Position numbers and translations under genes: made by a program. From IMG/VR virus record IMGVR_UViG_3300028392_000153, positions 1 to 36,874 of that record: a stretch of DNA of 36,874 nucleotides; one strand, written 5' to 3'. Source of the DNA: a virus. A model generated the notes under the pieces. That model had not been told where the DNA came from. It did no database searches and saw nothing but the letters and a program-made list of their open reading frames with translations. Positions 1 to 9,541 of the stretch are shown here, one piece after another (position 1 is the first letter of the stretch; each line of letters begins with the position of its first letter).

Positions 1-345
1 GTGGGAGTTGTTCGTATCCACCCAATGCCAATCAATCAACTTATTAAGATTGGCGCAGCGGGAATGGGATTTGTCCTAATGCACCGCAGTGTAGTGGATA
101 CTATACGCAAGGTTGTGCCAGACGCTCCATTGTTTTCAGATATTGGGCACGGCAAGAGTTTCCTAGGTGAAGACATTTACTTTTTTGCACTATGCGATAA
201 AGCAGATGTACCAGTCTATGCACATACAGGAGCCACTGCTCCACACATAAAAAGATTCTCTTTTGACGAACACTATTACAATGCATTCTTTGGTGGAGTT
301 AAAGAAGAGAAAAAGAAATCAAATTTAATTGTACCAAAACGCTAA
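1..345 (+). CDS. Glycosyltransferase, C-terminal part (5' truncated by window edge)
   Basis: The frame is open from the first base, so the visible GTG is probably internal and the gene starts outside the window. The remaining 114 residues contain GEDIYFFALCDKADVPVYAH followed by PHIKRF. This resembles the acidic D/E-D motif and C-terminal end of family 2 (GT-A fold) glycosyltransferases found in phages, where an ED-x-x-F/Y motif helps bind metal and sugar nucleotide. Likely role: glycosylating a virion or host-surface component, or an unrelated sugar modification. It lies directly upstream of tail genes on the same strand, with a 13-base gap. The family call rests on this short motif only. 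Confidence 0.55.
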   Translation: MGVVRIHPMPINQLIKIGAAGMGFVLMHRSVVDTIRKVVPDAPLFSDIGHGKSFLGEDIYFFALCDKADVPVYAHTGATAPHIKRFSFDEHYYNAFFGGVKEEKKKSNLIVPKR

Positions 346-358
346 GGAAGGTTAACTA

Positions 359-625
359 ATGGCACTAGGCAGAGCAGGTAGCAGTCTTACTGCAGAACTT
401 AACAGGCTATCAGGCATTACTGATATTACTAAATATCTTGATGCACAGGGCGCTGCCAATAAATGGGCTGGTACTACCGGTCTTGCAACCGTTGGTGCTT
501 TGAATATCAAAGTATCTTCTTCACGTACTAGAGATAACTTCAAAGATATTGATGGAGTCTGTAATGAACTTGCCGGAACAACTGGGCTTGCTGCCCCTGC
601 AGCCTTAAGGAGCATCAACTACTAA
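359..625 (+). CDS. Small hypothetical virion-region protein
   Basis: 88 residues with no recognised domain. It contains the near-repeat WAGTTGLATVGAL / LAGTTGLAAPAAL, two copies about 43 residues apart, which suggests an internally duplicated structural peptide. An AAGGAAGG-type ribosome site precedes the ATG by a few bases, and the stop overlaps the next start (TAATG), so translation is probably coupled to the adaptor-like gene. Position at the start of the tail module suggests a minor virion component; this is inference. Confidence 0.6.
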   Translation: MALGRAGSSLTAELNRLSGITDITKYLDAQGAANKWAGTTGLATVGALNIKVSSSRTRDNFKDIDGVCNELAGTTGLAAPAALRSINY

Positions 626-1581
626 TGACAACATTTGCAGATATGACCAATGAGGTACTCATTAATCTTGCAGGGTACACATTCCAACAGGACCGCAGTA
701 CATACCTAAAGACTGCAGTTACAACAACTACATCAACCATTGCATCACCTACAACCCTGAGCCTTGGCTCTACAGATTCAGTAGGTAAAGGCATTCTTGA
801 AATTGACGAAGAACTTGTTTGGGTAGATTCTTTTGACCGCGTATCAAATACTGCAACTATCTCACCATATGGACGTGGTTATCTTGGGACAACAGCAGCC
901 ACCCACGCTGCTGAAGCAAAGGTAGCAATCTCACCAACTTTTCCTAAATACGTAGTCAAGCGTGCAATCAATGACACAATTCGTTCAATTGGTTCTAGCA
1001 TCTATGCTGTGCAAAACTACAACTTTACATTTAATGCAGCGGTATCTACTTATGCTCTTGCTAATAAATCAATTAAAAATATTTTAAGTATTGCCTGGCA
1101 ATCAATTGGTCCATCTAAAGAATGGGTACCAATACGACGTTATGACTTTGATGCATCTGCATATCCTGAAGCATTTGGGTATGTAACTGGAACAGATACG
1201 GTTCAAACAATTACATTAGGCGAAGCCCCAATTGCTGGTCGTACAGTCAAGGTTATGTATGCAACTACACCCAGCGCCTTTAGTGAATTATCAACAATAA
1301 CTCTTACTGGAAATCAAGTATATACAACAACAACAGGACTTCCTGAATCAACAAAAGATGTTGTCATCTTGGGCGCAGCCTATCGTCTGCTTTCATTCCT
1401 TGACCCAGCACGTGCAGCACAAGTCAGCCCTCAGGCGGATGAGACTGACTCCAAGCGTCCATTTGGTGCATCACAGACAGCAACAAAGCAACTGTATGCA
1501 CTTTACAACCAACGTCTTAAGGAAGAAATTGATGCTCAGCAAAACAACTTTCCACCCCGCGTTCACTACTCCCGCCGATAA
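625..1581 (+). CDS. Head-tail adaptor/connector-like structural protein
   Basis: 318 residues. The start MTTFADMTNEVLINLAGYTF matches the look of phage adaptor proteins that open with a helical 'F.dm...v...l' segment. A beta-rich middle (EIDEELVWVDSFD, ISPYGRGYLGT) and a later helical part (KRAINDTIRSI, ILGAAYRLLSFLDPARA) follow. Such proteins sit between portal and tail nozzle in short-tailed phages, comparable to T7 gp11 in role. A fibre gene and a 719-residue nozzle-like protein downstream fit this. Start overlaps the preceding stop by one base. Family assignment is by pattern, not by strong motif; it could also be a generic minor tail protein. Confidence 0.5.
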   Translation: MTTFADMTNEVLINLAGYTFQQDRSTYLKTAVTTTTSTIASPTTLSLGSTDSVGKGILEIDEELVWVDSFDRVSNTATISPYGRGYLGTTAATHAAEAKVAISPTFPKYVVKRAINDTIRSIGSSIYAVQNYNFTFNAAVSTYALANKSIKNILSIAWQSIGPSKEWVPIRRYDFDASAYPEAFGYVTGTDTVQTITLGEAPIAGRTVKVMYATTPSAFSELSTITLTGNQVYTTTTGLPESTKDVVILGAAYRLLSFLDPARAAQVSPQADETDSKRPFGASQTATKQLYALYNQRLKEEIDAQQNNFPPRVHYSRR

Positions 1582-1590
1582 GGACCAGCA

Positions 1591-3612
1591 ATGACAACTA
1601 GAAAATATTCATCTCGCTCACAACAGTCAACGCTATCCGCAGCATTGACATCATCAGCCACAACGATGTCTGTTGTATCTGGTTCATCGTTGATGGGTGG
1701 TAAGACACTTACTGGAACCCAGACATATACGGTAGTCATTGACCCAGATACAGCCCTTGAAGAAATTGTAGATGTTACGGTTTACTCATCTGGTAACACG
1801 CTTACCATTACTCGCAACATTGATGGCTCTACCGGACAGGCTCACTCAGCAGGTGCAGTAGTACGCCATATGGCAATTGGTAGAGATTATCAAGAAGCCA
1901 ATGACCATATTGAAGCAGCCTCTGCAGTACACGGATTGACAGGAACTGTTGTAGGAACAACAGATACTCAGACGCTTACCAATAAGACACTTACAAGTCC
2001 TACTCTTACAACTCCAGCACTTGGAACTCCATCTGCTGCAGTACTAACCAATGCAACTGGACTCCCACTTACAACTGGCGTAACTGGTACATTGCCAGTA
2101 GCCAATGGTGGTACTGGTATTACTGCACTAGGAACTGGCATTGCAACATTCCTTGGAACTCCATCGAGTGCAAACCTTGCAGCAGCATTAACAGATGAGA
2201 CCGGAACGGGTGCAAATGTATTTGCTACTAGCCCTACACTGGTAACTCCAACACTTGGTGTAGCAACAGCAACTAGCATCAACGGAACGACAATTCCATC
2301 AAGTGCTACTCTGATTAAGGCTAGTGATACTGGCACAGTAACAAGCACAATGATTCTTGATGGCACGATTGTTGATGCCGATATTAATGCCTCGGCTGCT
2401 ATTGCTAAAACAAAGTTGGCTCTTACTGGAACCATTACATCAACTGATATTGCCAACGATACAATTGTAGATGCAGATATTAATACTGCTGCAGCAATTG
2501 CAAAGACTAAAATTTCTGGAACTGCTGTAACACTAGCAGATACAGGTACCGTAACAAGTACTATGATTGCAGACGGAACTATTGTTAATGCTGATATTAA
2601 CGCATCTGCTGCTATTGACTGGACTAAACTTGCTGTATCTTCAACTGTCTCATCAACTGAACTTGGTTATGTAGATGGTGTAACTTCTGCTATTCAGACT
2701 CAGATTGATTCTAAATTGGCTACAGCCACAGCATCAAGTACCTATGCACCTCTTGCCTCACCAGCATTGACTGGCACACCTACTGCTCCAACAGCAACTG
2801 CTGGTACTAATACTACTCAAGTAGCAACTACAGCCTTTGTTGGAACTGCAGTATCTAACCTTGTAGCATCAGCACCATCTACTCTTGATACTCTTAATGA
2901 GTTAGCAACGGCACTTGGCAATGACGCAGCATTTTCTACAACAGTAACCAACTCTATTGCTACCAAGTTGCCACTAGCGGGTGGAACAATGTCTGGTGCT
3001 ATTGCAATGGGTACTAACAAGATTACTGGTCTTGGAACTCCTACTGTATCAACTGATGCAGCAACTAAGGCTTATGCTGACACAATGTTACCGCTTGCTG
3101 GCGGTACTATGTCAGGCGCAATTGCAATGGGAACCAACAAAATTACAGGTGTAGGAAATCCAACCAATGCTCAAGATGTTGTTACTAAAAATTATCTTGA
3201 TACAACAGTACTTGCTCCTAGCAATTTGACTGGAGTTATTACTTCATCTGGTGCTGCTACTTCTATTGCATCTCAAACTGGCACTGGAACTAAGTTTGTA
3301 GTAGATACTAGCCCTACTTTGATAACTCCTGTACTTGGTGTGGCTACTGCCACATCTATCAATGGAACAACAATTCCATCAACTAAGACTTTGGTAGTGA
3401 CAACAGATAAATTATCTACTCTTGCTGCTACAACCTCAGCAGAACTAGCCGGTGTTATTTCTGATGAAACAGGTACTGGTGCTCTTGTATTTGCTGCGGC
3501 GCCAACTTTAACTGGAACAGTAACAGCATCAGGAGACATTACATTATCTGCTTCTGGAGCATTTGGCAGCATTGTAGATTATCAAACACTCAATCTTATG
3601 GGTGCCCTCTAA
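1591..3612 (+). CDS. Repeat-rich tail fibre protein
   Basis: 673 residues, very rich in Thr, Ala, Ser and Gly, with short tandem modules typical of trimeric phage fibres. Visible modules include [29 protein letters not shown], two copies of [15 protein letters not shown] (about residues 225 and 595), three 'DGTIV(D/N)ADIN' units (about 255-345) and two [20 protein letters not shown] units (about 460-510). Near the middle, [20 protein letters not shown] and QVATTAFV are common in fibre shafts. The N-terminal ~110 residues, with an [16 protein letters not shown] segment, probably form the particle-attachment domain. No C-terminal chaperone is visible. Role: host recognition or shaft of the adsorption apparatus. 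Confidence 0.85.
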   Translation: MTTRKYSSRSQQSTLSAALTSSATTMSVVSGSSLMGGKTLTGTQTYTVVIDPDTALEEIVDVTVYSSGNTLTITRNIDGSTGQAHSAGAVVRHMAIGRDYQEANDHIEAASAVHGLTGTVVGTTDTQTLTNKTLTSPTLTTPALGTPSAAVLTNATGLPLTTGVTGTLPVANGGTGITALGTGIATFLGTPSSANLAAALTDETGTGANVFATSPTLVTPTLGVATATSINGTTIPSSATLIKASDTGTVTSTMILDGTIVDADINASAAIAKTKLALTGTITSTDIANDTIVDADINTAAAIAKTKISGTAVTLADTGTVTSTMIADGTIVNADINASAAIDWTKLAVSSTVSSTELGYVDGVTSAIQTQIDSKLATATASSTYAPLASPALTGTPTAPTATAGTNTTQVATTAFVGTAVSNLVASAPSTLDTLNELATALGNDAAFSTTVTNSIATKLPLAGGTMSGAIAMGTNKITGLGTPTVSTDAATKAYADTMLPLAGGTMSGAIAMGTNKITGVGNPTNAQDVVTKNYLDTTVLAPSNLTGVITSSGAATSIASQTGTGTKFVVDTSPTLITPVLGVATATSINGTTIPSTKTLVVTTDKLSTLAATTSAELAGVISDETGTGALVFAAAPTLTGTVTASGDITLSASGAFGSIVDYQTLNLMGAL

Positions 3613-3630
3613 CACGAAAGGTAGTAACTA

Positions 3631-3933
3631 ATGGCTACAACAACTAAGGCGCTGGCTAGAACAGCAGCAGCCACAACAAGCACAACTCTATATACAGTAC
3701 CGGCATCAACTACAACAGTAGTAACAAACATTGTTGTATCTAATAACAGTGCTGCTGCAGTAACGGCAACTATGACACTAGATGGAATTAACATTCTTCC
3801 AGCAGTTAGCATTGCAGCCAACTCTGTATTTAGTTTTGACCTTAAACAAGTACTAGCAACAACTAAAATTATTGCTGGTTTTTCTTCAGTAACTACAACT
3901 ACATTTCATATCAGCGGAGTGGAGATTTCCTAA
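3631..3933 (+). CDS. Small beta-rich tail-associated protein
   Basis: 100 residues beginning MATTTKALARTAAATTSTTL. Alternating hydrophobic stretches (TTVVTNIVVSNNSAAAVTAT, MTLDGINILPAVSIAANSVF) suggest a single beta-sandwich, as in small fibre or decoration proteins. The stop overlaps the next ATG (TAATGG), and a GAAAGGTAG ribosome site precedes the start. It lies between a fibre and a glycine-rich adhesin, so a decoration or fibre-tip role is likely. No catalytic motif is seen. Confidence 0.65.
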   Translation: MATTTKALARTAAATTSTTLYTVPASTTTVVTNIVVSNNSAAAVTATMTLDGINILPAVSIAANSVFSFDLKQVLATTKIIAGFSSVTTTTFHISGVEIS

Positions 3934-4949
3934 TGGCAACAACTATATTTCCTGTAGCATCAACTGCTGCCGCTTCAAGTGCAAATGCTTTTGTACCTAC
4001 AGATGCAAATACTAAATATTCAACTACAACAACATTTGATGCTGGTATTTATACAGTAACAAGTTCACCATCAGTCGATATTGCTACTGTATCATTTTAT
4101 AATAGTTCATCAATTATTACTACAGTGGTAACATCTTCTGGAACTGTTTCCTTAAATCTTGCTAGTGCTGCAACTGGTGCTTATATTTCAAGTAACGCTG
4201 CTAGTACCGTTATTACTATTACAAAAACTGCTGCCTCTATAAGTGCAAGCGGCATATCTGGAACACTCGATACAGTTACTACTACATCAACTTACAACAC
4301 AACGGGTAAACTTTATGTTATGGCTGTTGGTGGCGGTGGCGGTGGCGGTGGCGGTTGTGGGGCTGATGCTCTTAATGGTGGAGGAGGCGGGGGTGGCGCA
4401 ACCCCTACAACATATTTAGGATATGTAAATACTGCAACTTCTATTACTATTGGTGCCGCAGGAAATGGCGGTACTAGTTCAAATAGTTCCGGCGCAACTA
4501 ACGGTAACGCTGGAGGAGCAACTAGTTTTGGTGCCCTTGCAACAAGTAATGGTGGTAATGGTGGTGGTTCTACTAATTATTCTAACGGTACTAATACTGG
4601 TGCCGGTGGTGGTTCAACAGGTGGTGGAGCGGGTGGCGCTACTAATAATGGTTCAGGTTCTGCAGGAAGTGCGGTAACAAATCCTGGACTTTCTATTAAA
4701 AGTGGAACCAATGGCGGCGGCGGCGGTGGAGGAATGGGTGTATCGTCTTTTTCAAATGGTGGCAATGGAGGAGGTTCTGGCATTGGTACTGGTGGTAAAG
4801 GCGCAGGTGCACCTAGCGGCGTGACTGCAAACGCAGTGGCTGGAACAGGTTATGGTGCAGGTGGTGGCGGTGGTGGCGGTCCAAGATATTCTCAAGTTGA
4901 TGGTGCAGCCGGTTCTCCAGGTGTTGTTTATATTTTGAGAGGATTTTAA
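3933..4949 (+). CDS. Glycine-rich adhesin-like tail protein
   Basis: 338 residues. Residues 1-125 are Ser/Thr-rich and beta-like. From about 126 (LYVMAVGGGGGGGGGCG) to 330 the chain is dominated by glycine runs separated by short Asn/Ser/Thr segments, ending GVVYILRGF. This matches the poly-glycine 'glycine-rich domain' in phage adhesins and fibre tips, where polyglycine helices pack together and loops contact the receptor. The gene directly follows the small beta protein, overlapping by one base. Role as a distal receptor-binding protein is inferred from composition and position. Confidence 0.7.
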   Translation: MATTIFPVASTAAASSANAFVPTDANTKYSTTTTFDAGIYTVTSSPSVDIATVSFYNSSSIITTVVTSSGTVSLNLASAATGAYISSNAASTVITITKTAASISASGISGTLDTVTTTSTYNTTGKLYVMAVGGGGGGGGGCGADALNGGGGGGGATPTTYLGYVNTATSITIGAAGNGGTSSNSSGATNGNAGGATSFGALATSNGGNGGGSTNYSNGTNTGAGGGSTGGGAGGATNNGSGSAGSAVTNPGLSIKSGTNGGGGGGGMGVSSFSNGGNGGGSGIGTGGKGAGAPSGVTANAVAGTGYGAGGGGGGGPRYSQVDGAAGSPGVVYILRGF

Positions 4950-4952
4950 TAA

Positions 4953-5144
4953 ATGCCAAATTTTGCAATTATTGAAGATGGAAAAGTAATAAATACAATT
5001 CTTGCTGACTCTAAATTTATTGCTGATGAAGTTACAGGAAAAAGTTGTGTTGAATATACAAATGAAAATCCTGCTTCTATTGGTTTAGGATACGATGGAA
5101 TTACATTTGAACAACCTATTCCGATAGAACAACCAACCGAATAA
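4953..5144 (+). CDS. Small conserved phage protein of unknown function
   Basis: 63 residues starting MPNFAIIEDGKVINTILADS. This 'faiIedgkVvN.I.Ad' opening recurs in short proteins beside tail fibres in environmental phages, usually annotated as hypothetical or fibre-associated. The rest is acidic and short (FEQPIPIEQPTE end). It starts four bases after the adhesin stop. It may cap or help assemble the fibre; function is unproven. Confidence 0.6.
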   Translation: MPNFAIIEDGKVINTILADSKFIADEVTGKSCVEYTNENPASIGLGYDGITFEQPIPIEQPTE

Positions 5145-5161
5145 TCATTTAAGGGGACAAA

Positions 5162-5845
5162 ATGAATATTACATTTACAAATATATCTGGATTCAATGAC
5201 TTGGAGCAGCCACAACCTGCTTCCAAGTTTATTCCAGATTGGTATAAAAATATGGAATCATACATTGGTGGGGATAAAAAACCTACAGGAGATGGTGCAA
5301 CTAAGGCTACAGTTAAACGCTGTATGCCAGTCTTTGATGCTATTAACGTTGGTTATATTATAACATCTCCTGCTGACATTTATGTAAGCATTAAAGATGG
5401 AGAACAATTCTTTGAGTGGTCTAGTCTAGGGTTAATATCATTTCATCCTATTGAACAAGCACCAAATCATCCAGCAAAAAATAGACACGCTTACCCTAAA
5501 TGGAATAACTACTGGGCTATTCGCACCCCCAAAGGGTACTCAACAATGTTTGTAGAACCTATGCACCGTGAGTCAGTTTTTGCAATCCTTCCAGGAATTG
5601 TAGATACAGATGAATATTATGCTCCAGTTAACTTTCCGTTTACAATCAAAGACCCAGAGTTTGAAGGTTTGATTCCTAAGGGAACACCCATTGCTCAAGT
5701 CATACCATTTAAGCGTGAGTCTTGGACTATGCAATTTGGTGGAGAAAAAGAAATCAAAGAACAAGCAAATTTAACCAGTAAATTGTCTACTAAATTTTTT
5801 GACAGATACAAGACTATGTTTAGAGCAAATAAAGAATACAAATAG
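5162..5845 (+). CDS. Conserved phage protein (DUF6065-like?), function unknown
   Basis: 227 residues, with a good ribosome site (AAGGGGACAA) before ATG. Features are SKFIPDWYKNM near residue 20, KRCMPVFDAINVGYIITSPA near 56, FHPIEQAPNHPAKNRHAYPK near 97 and a Trp/Pro-rich C-terminal half. It resembles the uncharacterised DUF6065-type proteins that occur in marine and freshwater phage genomes. Several His, Asp and Glu residues could form a metal site, but no defined catalytic motif is recognised. It sits in the tail module, yet the globular composition looks unlike its repetitive neighbours. The family name is from memory of the pattern and uncertain. Confidence 0.6.
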   Translation: MNITFTNISGFNDLEQPQPASKFIPDWYKNMESYIGGDKKPTGDGATKATVKRCMPVFDAINVGYIITSPADIYVSIKDGEQFFEWSSLGLISFHPIEQAPNHPAKNRHAYPKWNNYWAIRTPKGYSTMFVEPMHRESVFAILPGIVDTDEYYAPVNFPFTIKDPEFEGLIPKGTPIAQVIPFKRESWTMQFGGEKEIKEQANLTSKLSTKFFDRYKTMFRANKEYK

Positions 5846-5857
5846 TGGAGGTGTACC

Positions 5858-8017
5858 TTGGCGGGTAGAGATATAACCGAAGGTAGAGCCACGCGCTCTA
5901 TCGCAGTTGACGTAGGTGTAGTTTCATCTACAGCAATCTGGCAGAACACCGATATGTCTTATGACGTAGCCATAGGTGGACTCCCATTCTTCTATGCAAT
6001 CAATGACACACGCCCTTATATCCGTCAGACTGCACCTTTCAAGAAAGACCAGTTTGACAATGGTTCTGAACCAGGAGAGCAATCTCTAACTGGCTGGTGG
6101 ATTCGTTCTCAATCATCTTTCCACTCTGGTACAGGTATTAAGTTTTTTGATACACAGCGTTCTTTTAGTGCAGCCGATACAAGATATACCCGTTTTGCAG
6201 ATAGCAGCAATGTAGATGTATGGACACAGGGGCAAGTTACCTTGCTTAAGCAGACATCAAATATGTCTGGTGTAACTAGCGGCATCTATAAACTTATCTC
6301 TGGGGTATCCGGTAGTACTGATGTGGTAATTGGATATATTCCTGGAAGTTCAACAATAAAATCTTTTCAAGCAGATGGCACAGTAGTAACAACTTATGCC
6401 CCAACTAACCTTGGCAACATACTTGAAGGCACAGTAGTAACAGATGGAACACGTTTGTTTGTTGCAGACAATGACCATATATATGTTGGTCCAATTAATG
6501 CAGCCTCTTCTGGTTGGACTGAATACTATGTAACTGGAACACGTGCAACCCTTGGTTGGGTTAAGCAACGTCTTGTTGGTGCTATAAATAATTCTCTTTA
6601 TGAATTAACTGGTTCACCAACTTATGCAACTACAATTAATAATGCTGCAGTAGTAACCGGTACTGTTACCCTTACAACTAGCGCAGCACATAATTTAATT
6701 GTTGGTGATACTGTAACTGTTACCGATTTGCCTTCACCTTTTGCAGCATATAATACATCTGCAACCGTTACTGCTGTTGGCTCTACTACTACATTTTCTT
6801 ATGTTGTAGGTTCTGCTACTGTAACTACAGCAGGAACTACTGGTAAGTTTCTTAAGACAACATTGCCTACACCTATATACACACACCCTAATACTTCTTG
6901 GGTTTGGACATCTATCTCAGAGGGTGGCTCTGCTATCTATGCTGCCGGATATGCTGGTGCAACTTCAGCAATCTACAAGTTTGTACTATCAACTGCAGGT
7001 GTAATGCCAACCCTAACATCGGGAATCATTGCAGCACAACTACCTATCGGTGAGTATGTTAACAAGATTGAATCATACTTAGGATATCTAGTGATTGGAA
7101 CAAACAAAGGTATAAGAGTAGCAGCAATATCAGATACCAATGGAGACCTAACCTATGGTCCACTTGTTATTGAATCAAGTAATATTGGATATGACTTTGC
7201 TTTTAGGGATTCATTTGTATGGGCAACAGGAAGCGTTAATGGATATGCTGGTCTATATAGAATTAACCTTGATGTTGAAATAGATACCTTGCGCTTTGCC
7301 TATGCTACAGATACATACCTTGATGGTGTTACTGGCTATGCAACAAGTGTTGATTTTGTTGGAACTTCAAATCAAATAGCATTTACAACATCTGGCAGTA
7401 ATGGCATTGCAATCCAATCAACCACGAATTTAGCAACAAGTGGATACTTAACTACAGGTAACATTCGTTATGGAACTCTTGAGCCTAAAAACTTTAAGCG
7501 CCTACTGGGACGTGGTGACTTTACCTATGGCTCTATGACACTGGAAACTGTAGACAAAGATGGTGTTGAGTATGACCATATCTCCTACGATGTATCGGTT
7601 CCATCTATTGAGGTAGGTACTTCATCTCCCGCTACAGCACAAGAATATGTAGCCTATAAATTTATTCTGTATCGTGATGGAACAGATAGCACAAAGGGTC
7701 CTACGTTCAAGGGATACCAGGCTAAAGCAACCATTGCTACTCCACGTCAACGTGTCATCCAGTTCCCTGTTTATTGTTTTGATTTAGAAACAGATAGGTA
7801 CAACTCAATGATTGGATATGAAGGCAAAGCCTTTGAAAAAGTTTTAGCATTAGAAGAAATTGAACAGACAGGTGACGTACTTACCTGGCAAGACCTTACC
7901 ACTGGTGAATCTCGTCAAGCAGTTATTGAACAGATTCAGTTCACACGTGGAACACCACCCGATAAACGCTTCAGCGGATTCGGTGGGGTAATTCAAGTAA
8001 CGATTAGGACAGTATAA
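5858..8017 (+). CDS. Large tail protein, nozzle/beta-propeller-like
   Basis: 719 residues, read from a TTG start chosen because GGAGGTG lies five bases upstream and no ATG fits. It opens AGRDITEGRATRSIAVDVGV and continues with many short beta-strands and repeated aromatic/glycine turns (GWVKQRLVGAINNSLYEL, GSAIYAAGYAGATSAIYKF, YLGYLVIGTNKGIRVAAISD) like blades of a propeller. A C-terminal domain (VIQFPVYCFDLETDRYNSMI) follows. Size, position after the adaptor and fibre genes and propeller look fit the tail nozzle of podoviruses (role comparable to T7 gp12). No sequence motif proves this; a large baseplate or hub protein is the alternative. Confidence 0.6.
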   Translation: MAGRDITEGRATRSIAVDVGVVSSTAIWQNTDMSYDVAIGGLPFFYAINDTRPYIRQTAPFKKDQFDNGSEPGEQSLTGWWIRSQSSFHSGTGIKFFDTQRSFSAADTRYTRFADSSNVDVWTQGQVTLLKQTSNMSGVTSGIYKLISGVSGSTDVVIGYIPGSSTIKSFQADGTVVTTYAPTNLGNILEGTVVTDGTRLFVADNDHIYVGPINAASSGWTEYYVTGTRATLGWVKQRLVGAINNSLYELTGSPTYATTINNAAVVTGTVTLTTSAAHNLIVGDTVTVTDLPSPFAAYNTSATVTAVGSTTTFSYVVGSATVTTAGTTGKFLKTTLPTPIYTHPNTSWVWTSISEGGSAIYAAGYAGATSAIYKFVLSTAGVMPTLTSGIIAAQLPIGEYVNKIESYLGYLVIGTNKGIRVAAISDTNGDLTYGPLVIESSNIGYDFAFRDSFVWATGSVNGYAGLYRINLDVEIDTLRFAYATDTYLDGVTGYATSVDFVGTSNQIAFTTSGSNGIAIQSTTNLATSGYLTTGNIRYGTLEPKNFKRLLGRGDFTYGSMTLETVDKDGVEYDHISYDVSVPSIEVGTSSPATAQEYVAYKFILYRDGTDSTKGPTFKGYQAKATIATPRQRVIQFPVYCFDLETDRYNSMIGYEGKAFEKVLALEEIEQTGDVLTWQDLTTGESRQAVIEQIQFTRGTPPDKRFSGFGGVIQVTIRTV

Positions 8018-8221
8018 ATGACAGCGCAGGATTATGCAGCGTTATGCGTAGCAATAATGACAATACTTGCAGGCTTTGCTGCATTTGTTAGATGGCTAGT
8101 AAAGCATTACTTGTACGAATTAAAACCAAATGGGGGCGGTTCCGTGAAAGACCAAGTGAACCGATTGGAAGAACGCGTTGACCAAATCTATATCTTACTC
8201 TGTGAGAACAAGAGCAAGTAA
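8018..8221 (+). CDS. Small membrane protein, holin-like (DUF2746-like)
   Basis: 67 residues. One hydrophobic helix (about residues 7-30, AALCVAIMTILAGFAAFVRW) is followed by a basic patch and a C-terminal amphipathic coiled coil (VKDQVNRLEERVDQIYILLCE). This 'N-terminal helix plus coiled coil' architecture is common next to actinophage lysis genes. It starts at the stop of the tail protein (TAAATG) and overlaps the next gene by 44 bases. Probably inner-membrane; holin, antiholin or spanin-like partner are all possible. Confidence 0.65.
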   Translation: MTAQDYAALCVAIMTILAGFAAFVRWLVKHYLYELKPNGGGSVKDQVNRLEERVDQIYILLCENKSK

Positions 8222-9374
8222 GTACGCAGTATTTTTTATTCTATTAGGAACATCATTCTTTTGGAGTCCATCTGCTAGTGCAGAATCAACGGGTCAGACA
8301 GTATTAGTTGATTATAAAACTTTTATTAATACTAACAACCCTGAAAAAATTTGGTATTACGATGGCGTAGTACCCATTACTGTAGGTCCCAGTCCAAAAC
8401 CCTTGCCCTCTCTAAGTCCGATATTAGTCGAGACTGTGACAATGCAAGATACTCAGACTGTGATTGTTGATACTTCAACCTCATTTGGTAATATAGATAC
8501 ATCCACGTTAGTGTCTGAGACAGTGACAGTAATAGACACAGGTACGGCAACATCTATTCCTGTTCCTGAACCTGTACTTGTAGTACCGTCAACCCCACCT
8601 GCGGTGGAACCTCAGCCAACTCCAGCTCCTGTGCAACCAACTCTACAGCCCGAGCCTTCTCCGCAGCCAACGCCCGTCGCTGAACCTGCTCCTGAACCTG
8701 CTCCTGTAGAAGTTGCTCCTCTTCCAGAAGAAATACCTCTACCGCCAGAGCCTGTCGCTGAACCCGCTCCAGTTCCTGAACCAGAATCTCCGCCCGTAGT
8801 TGAGACTGAGGTAGCCCCTGAGGAACCGCCTGCAGTAGAGCCCGAGCCTGCGCCAGAACCTTCTCCAGAGCCTGAGATAGAACCTGTAATTGATATTGCA
8901 CCTGAACCTCCTATGGTTGAACCAAGTGTACAACCAGAAGAACCACCTCTCAAGGTAAGCGAGAACGCTACCGAAGAGGAAAAGCAAATTGTAGCACAAG
9001 CAATCATTGAGCAAGCACACGGGGAACCCGTGACAGCACAAGCTATCCAGGAAGCTGGACTTACCTATGCTGACTTGCCACCTGAAACACCAGTTGAAGT
9101 CCGTCAAGACAAGGATGGAAACGAAGTTGTTATCACAGCAGAAGTTGCTGTTGCGCTAGAGGTTCTTGCGAACCCAGCAGAATTAATCAATGCAATTTTT
9201 ACTGACCCAGCACAGGCACTCTTAGCACTAGGTTCAATTGGTGCTGATATGAGTACTGAAGAAAGAGCACAGTCTCAGAAGACTGTTGTCGCTGCGGTTA
9301 TCGTAGGCCAAATTGCTGGACAGGCTGCAGTAACCGCTGCTGCTGGCGCTGCAGCTTATCGGAGGAAACCATGA
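8178..9374 (+). CDS. Secreted Pro/Glu-rich surface protein with C-terminal hydrophobic tail
   Basis: 398 residues from TTG 8178 (GGAAG six bases upstream); GTG 8202 is an alternative start. A signal peptide is visible: basic VRTRASK, hydrophobic YAVFFILLGTSFFW, cleavage-like SPSASA-E near residue 35. Residues ~130-255 are a long Pro-Glu-Pro/Pro-Ala-Pro linker (PEPAPVEVAP, PEPEPAPEPSPEPEIEP) like wall-spanning rods. The C-terminal ~140 residues form a helical domain and end in an Ala/Val/Gly-rich hydrophobic segment plus YRRKP, resembling a membrane anchor or sorting tail without an LPxTG motif. It lies inside the lysis cassette, so a role across the thick wall or outer envelope at lysis, or in superinfection exclusion, is plausible. 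No catalytic motif. Confidence 0.7.
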   Translation: MTKSISYSVRTRASKYAVFFILLGTSFFWSPSASAESTGQTVLVDYKTFINTNNPEKIWYYDGVVPITVGPSPKPLPSLSPILVETVTMQDTQTVIVDTSTSFGNIDTSTLVSETVTVIDTGTATSIPVPEPVLVVPSTPPAVEPQPTPAPVQPTLQPEPSPQPTPVAEPAPEPAPVEVAPLPEEIPLPPEPVAEPAPVPEPESPPVVETEVAPEEPPAVEPEPAPEPSPEPEIEPVIDIAPEPPMVEPSVQPEEPPLKVSENATEEEKQIVAQAIIEQAHGEPVTAQAIQEAGLTYADLPPETPVEVRQDKDGNEVVITAEVAVALEVLANPAELINAIFTDPAQALLALGSIGADMSTEERAQSQKTVVAAVIVGQIAGQAAVTAAAGAAAYRRKP

Positions 9375-9541
9375 AGAAGTTCTTTTCAGACATAGCAAAT
9401 CAATTGTGGACTCTCCTCGGCATGTTCATTGCCTGGGTAGTCCTTGACGGTTCTGCCAAGACGGTTGTTGGGTATGCAATTGCTGCATCGACAATCATCT
9501 GGGGAGTTACATATAAACTAAGAAACTCAGAGGACGAATAA
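9371..9541 (+). CDS. Two-helix membrane protein of the lysis cassette
   Basis: 56 residues beginning MKKFFSDIANQLWTLLGMFI and ending LRNSEDE. Two hydrophobic segments are visible (about residues 12-26 and 31-47: WTLLGMFIAWVVLDG, TVVGYAIAASTIIWGVTY). A perfect GGAGGAAACC ribosome site precedes the ATG, which overlaps the upstream stop (ATGA). Its stop overlaps the next ATG by one base. Similar short 'LW...G.F.AW.VL.GsAkt.VG' membrane proteins flank endolysins in actinophages. Holin or holin accessory role inferred. Confidence 0.75.
   Translation: MKKFFSDIANQLWTLLGMFIAWVVLDGSAKTVVGYAIAASTIIWGVTYKLRNSEDE

Noticed and set aside
8554-9107. Three long minus-strand ORFs across the Pro/Glu repeat region
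   Set aside because: Low-complexity repeats have few stops in every frame; the plus-strand frame has a signal peptide and coupled neighbours.
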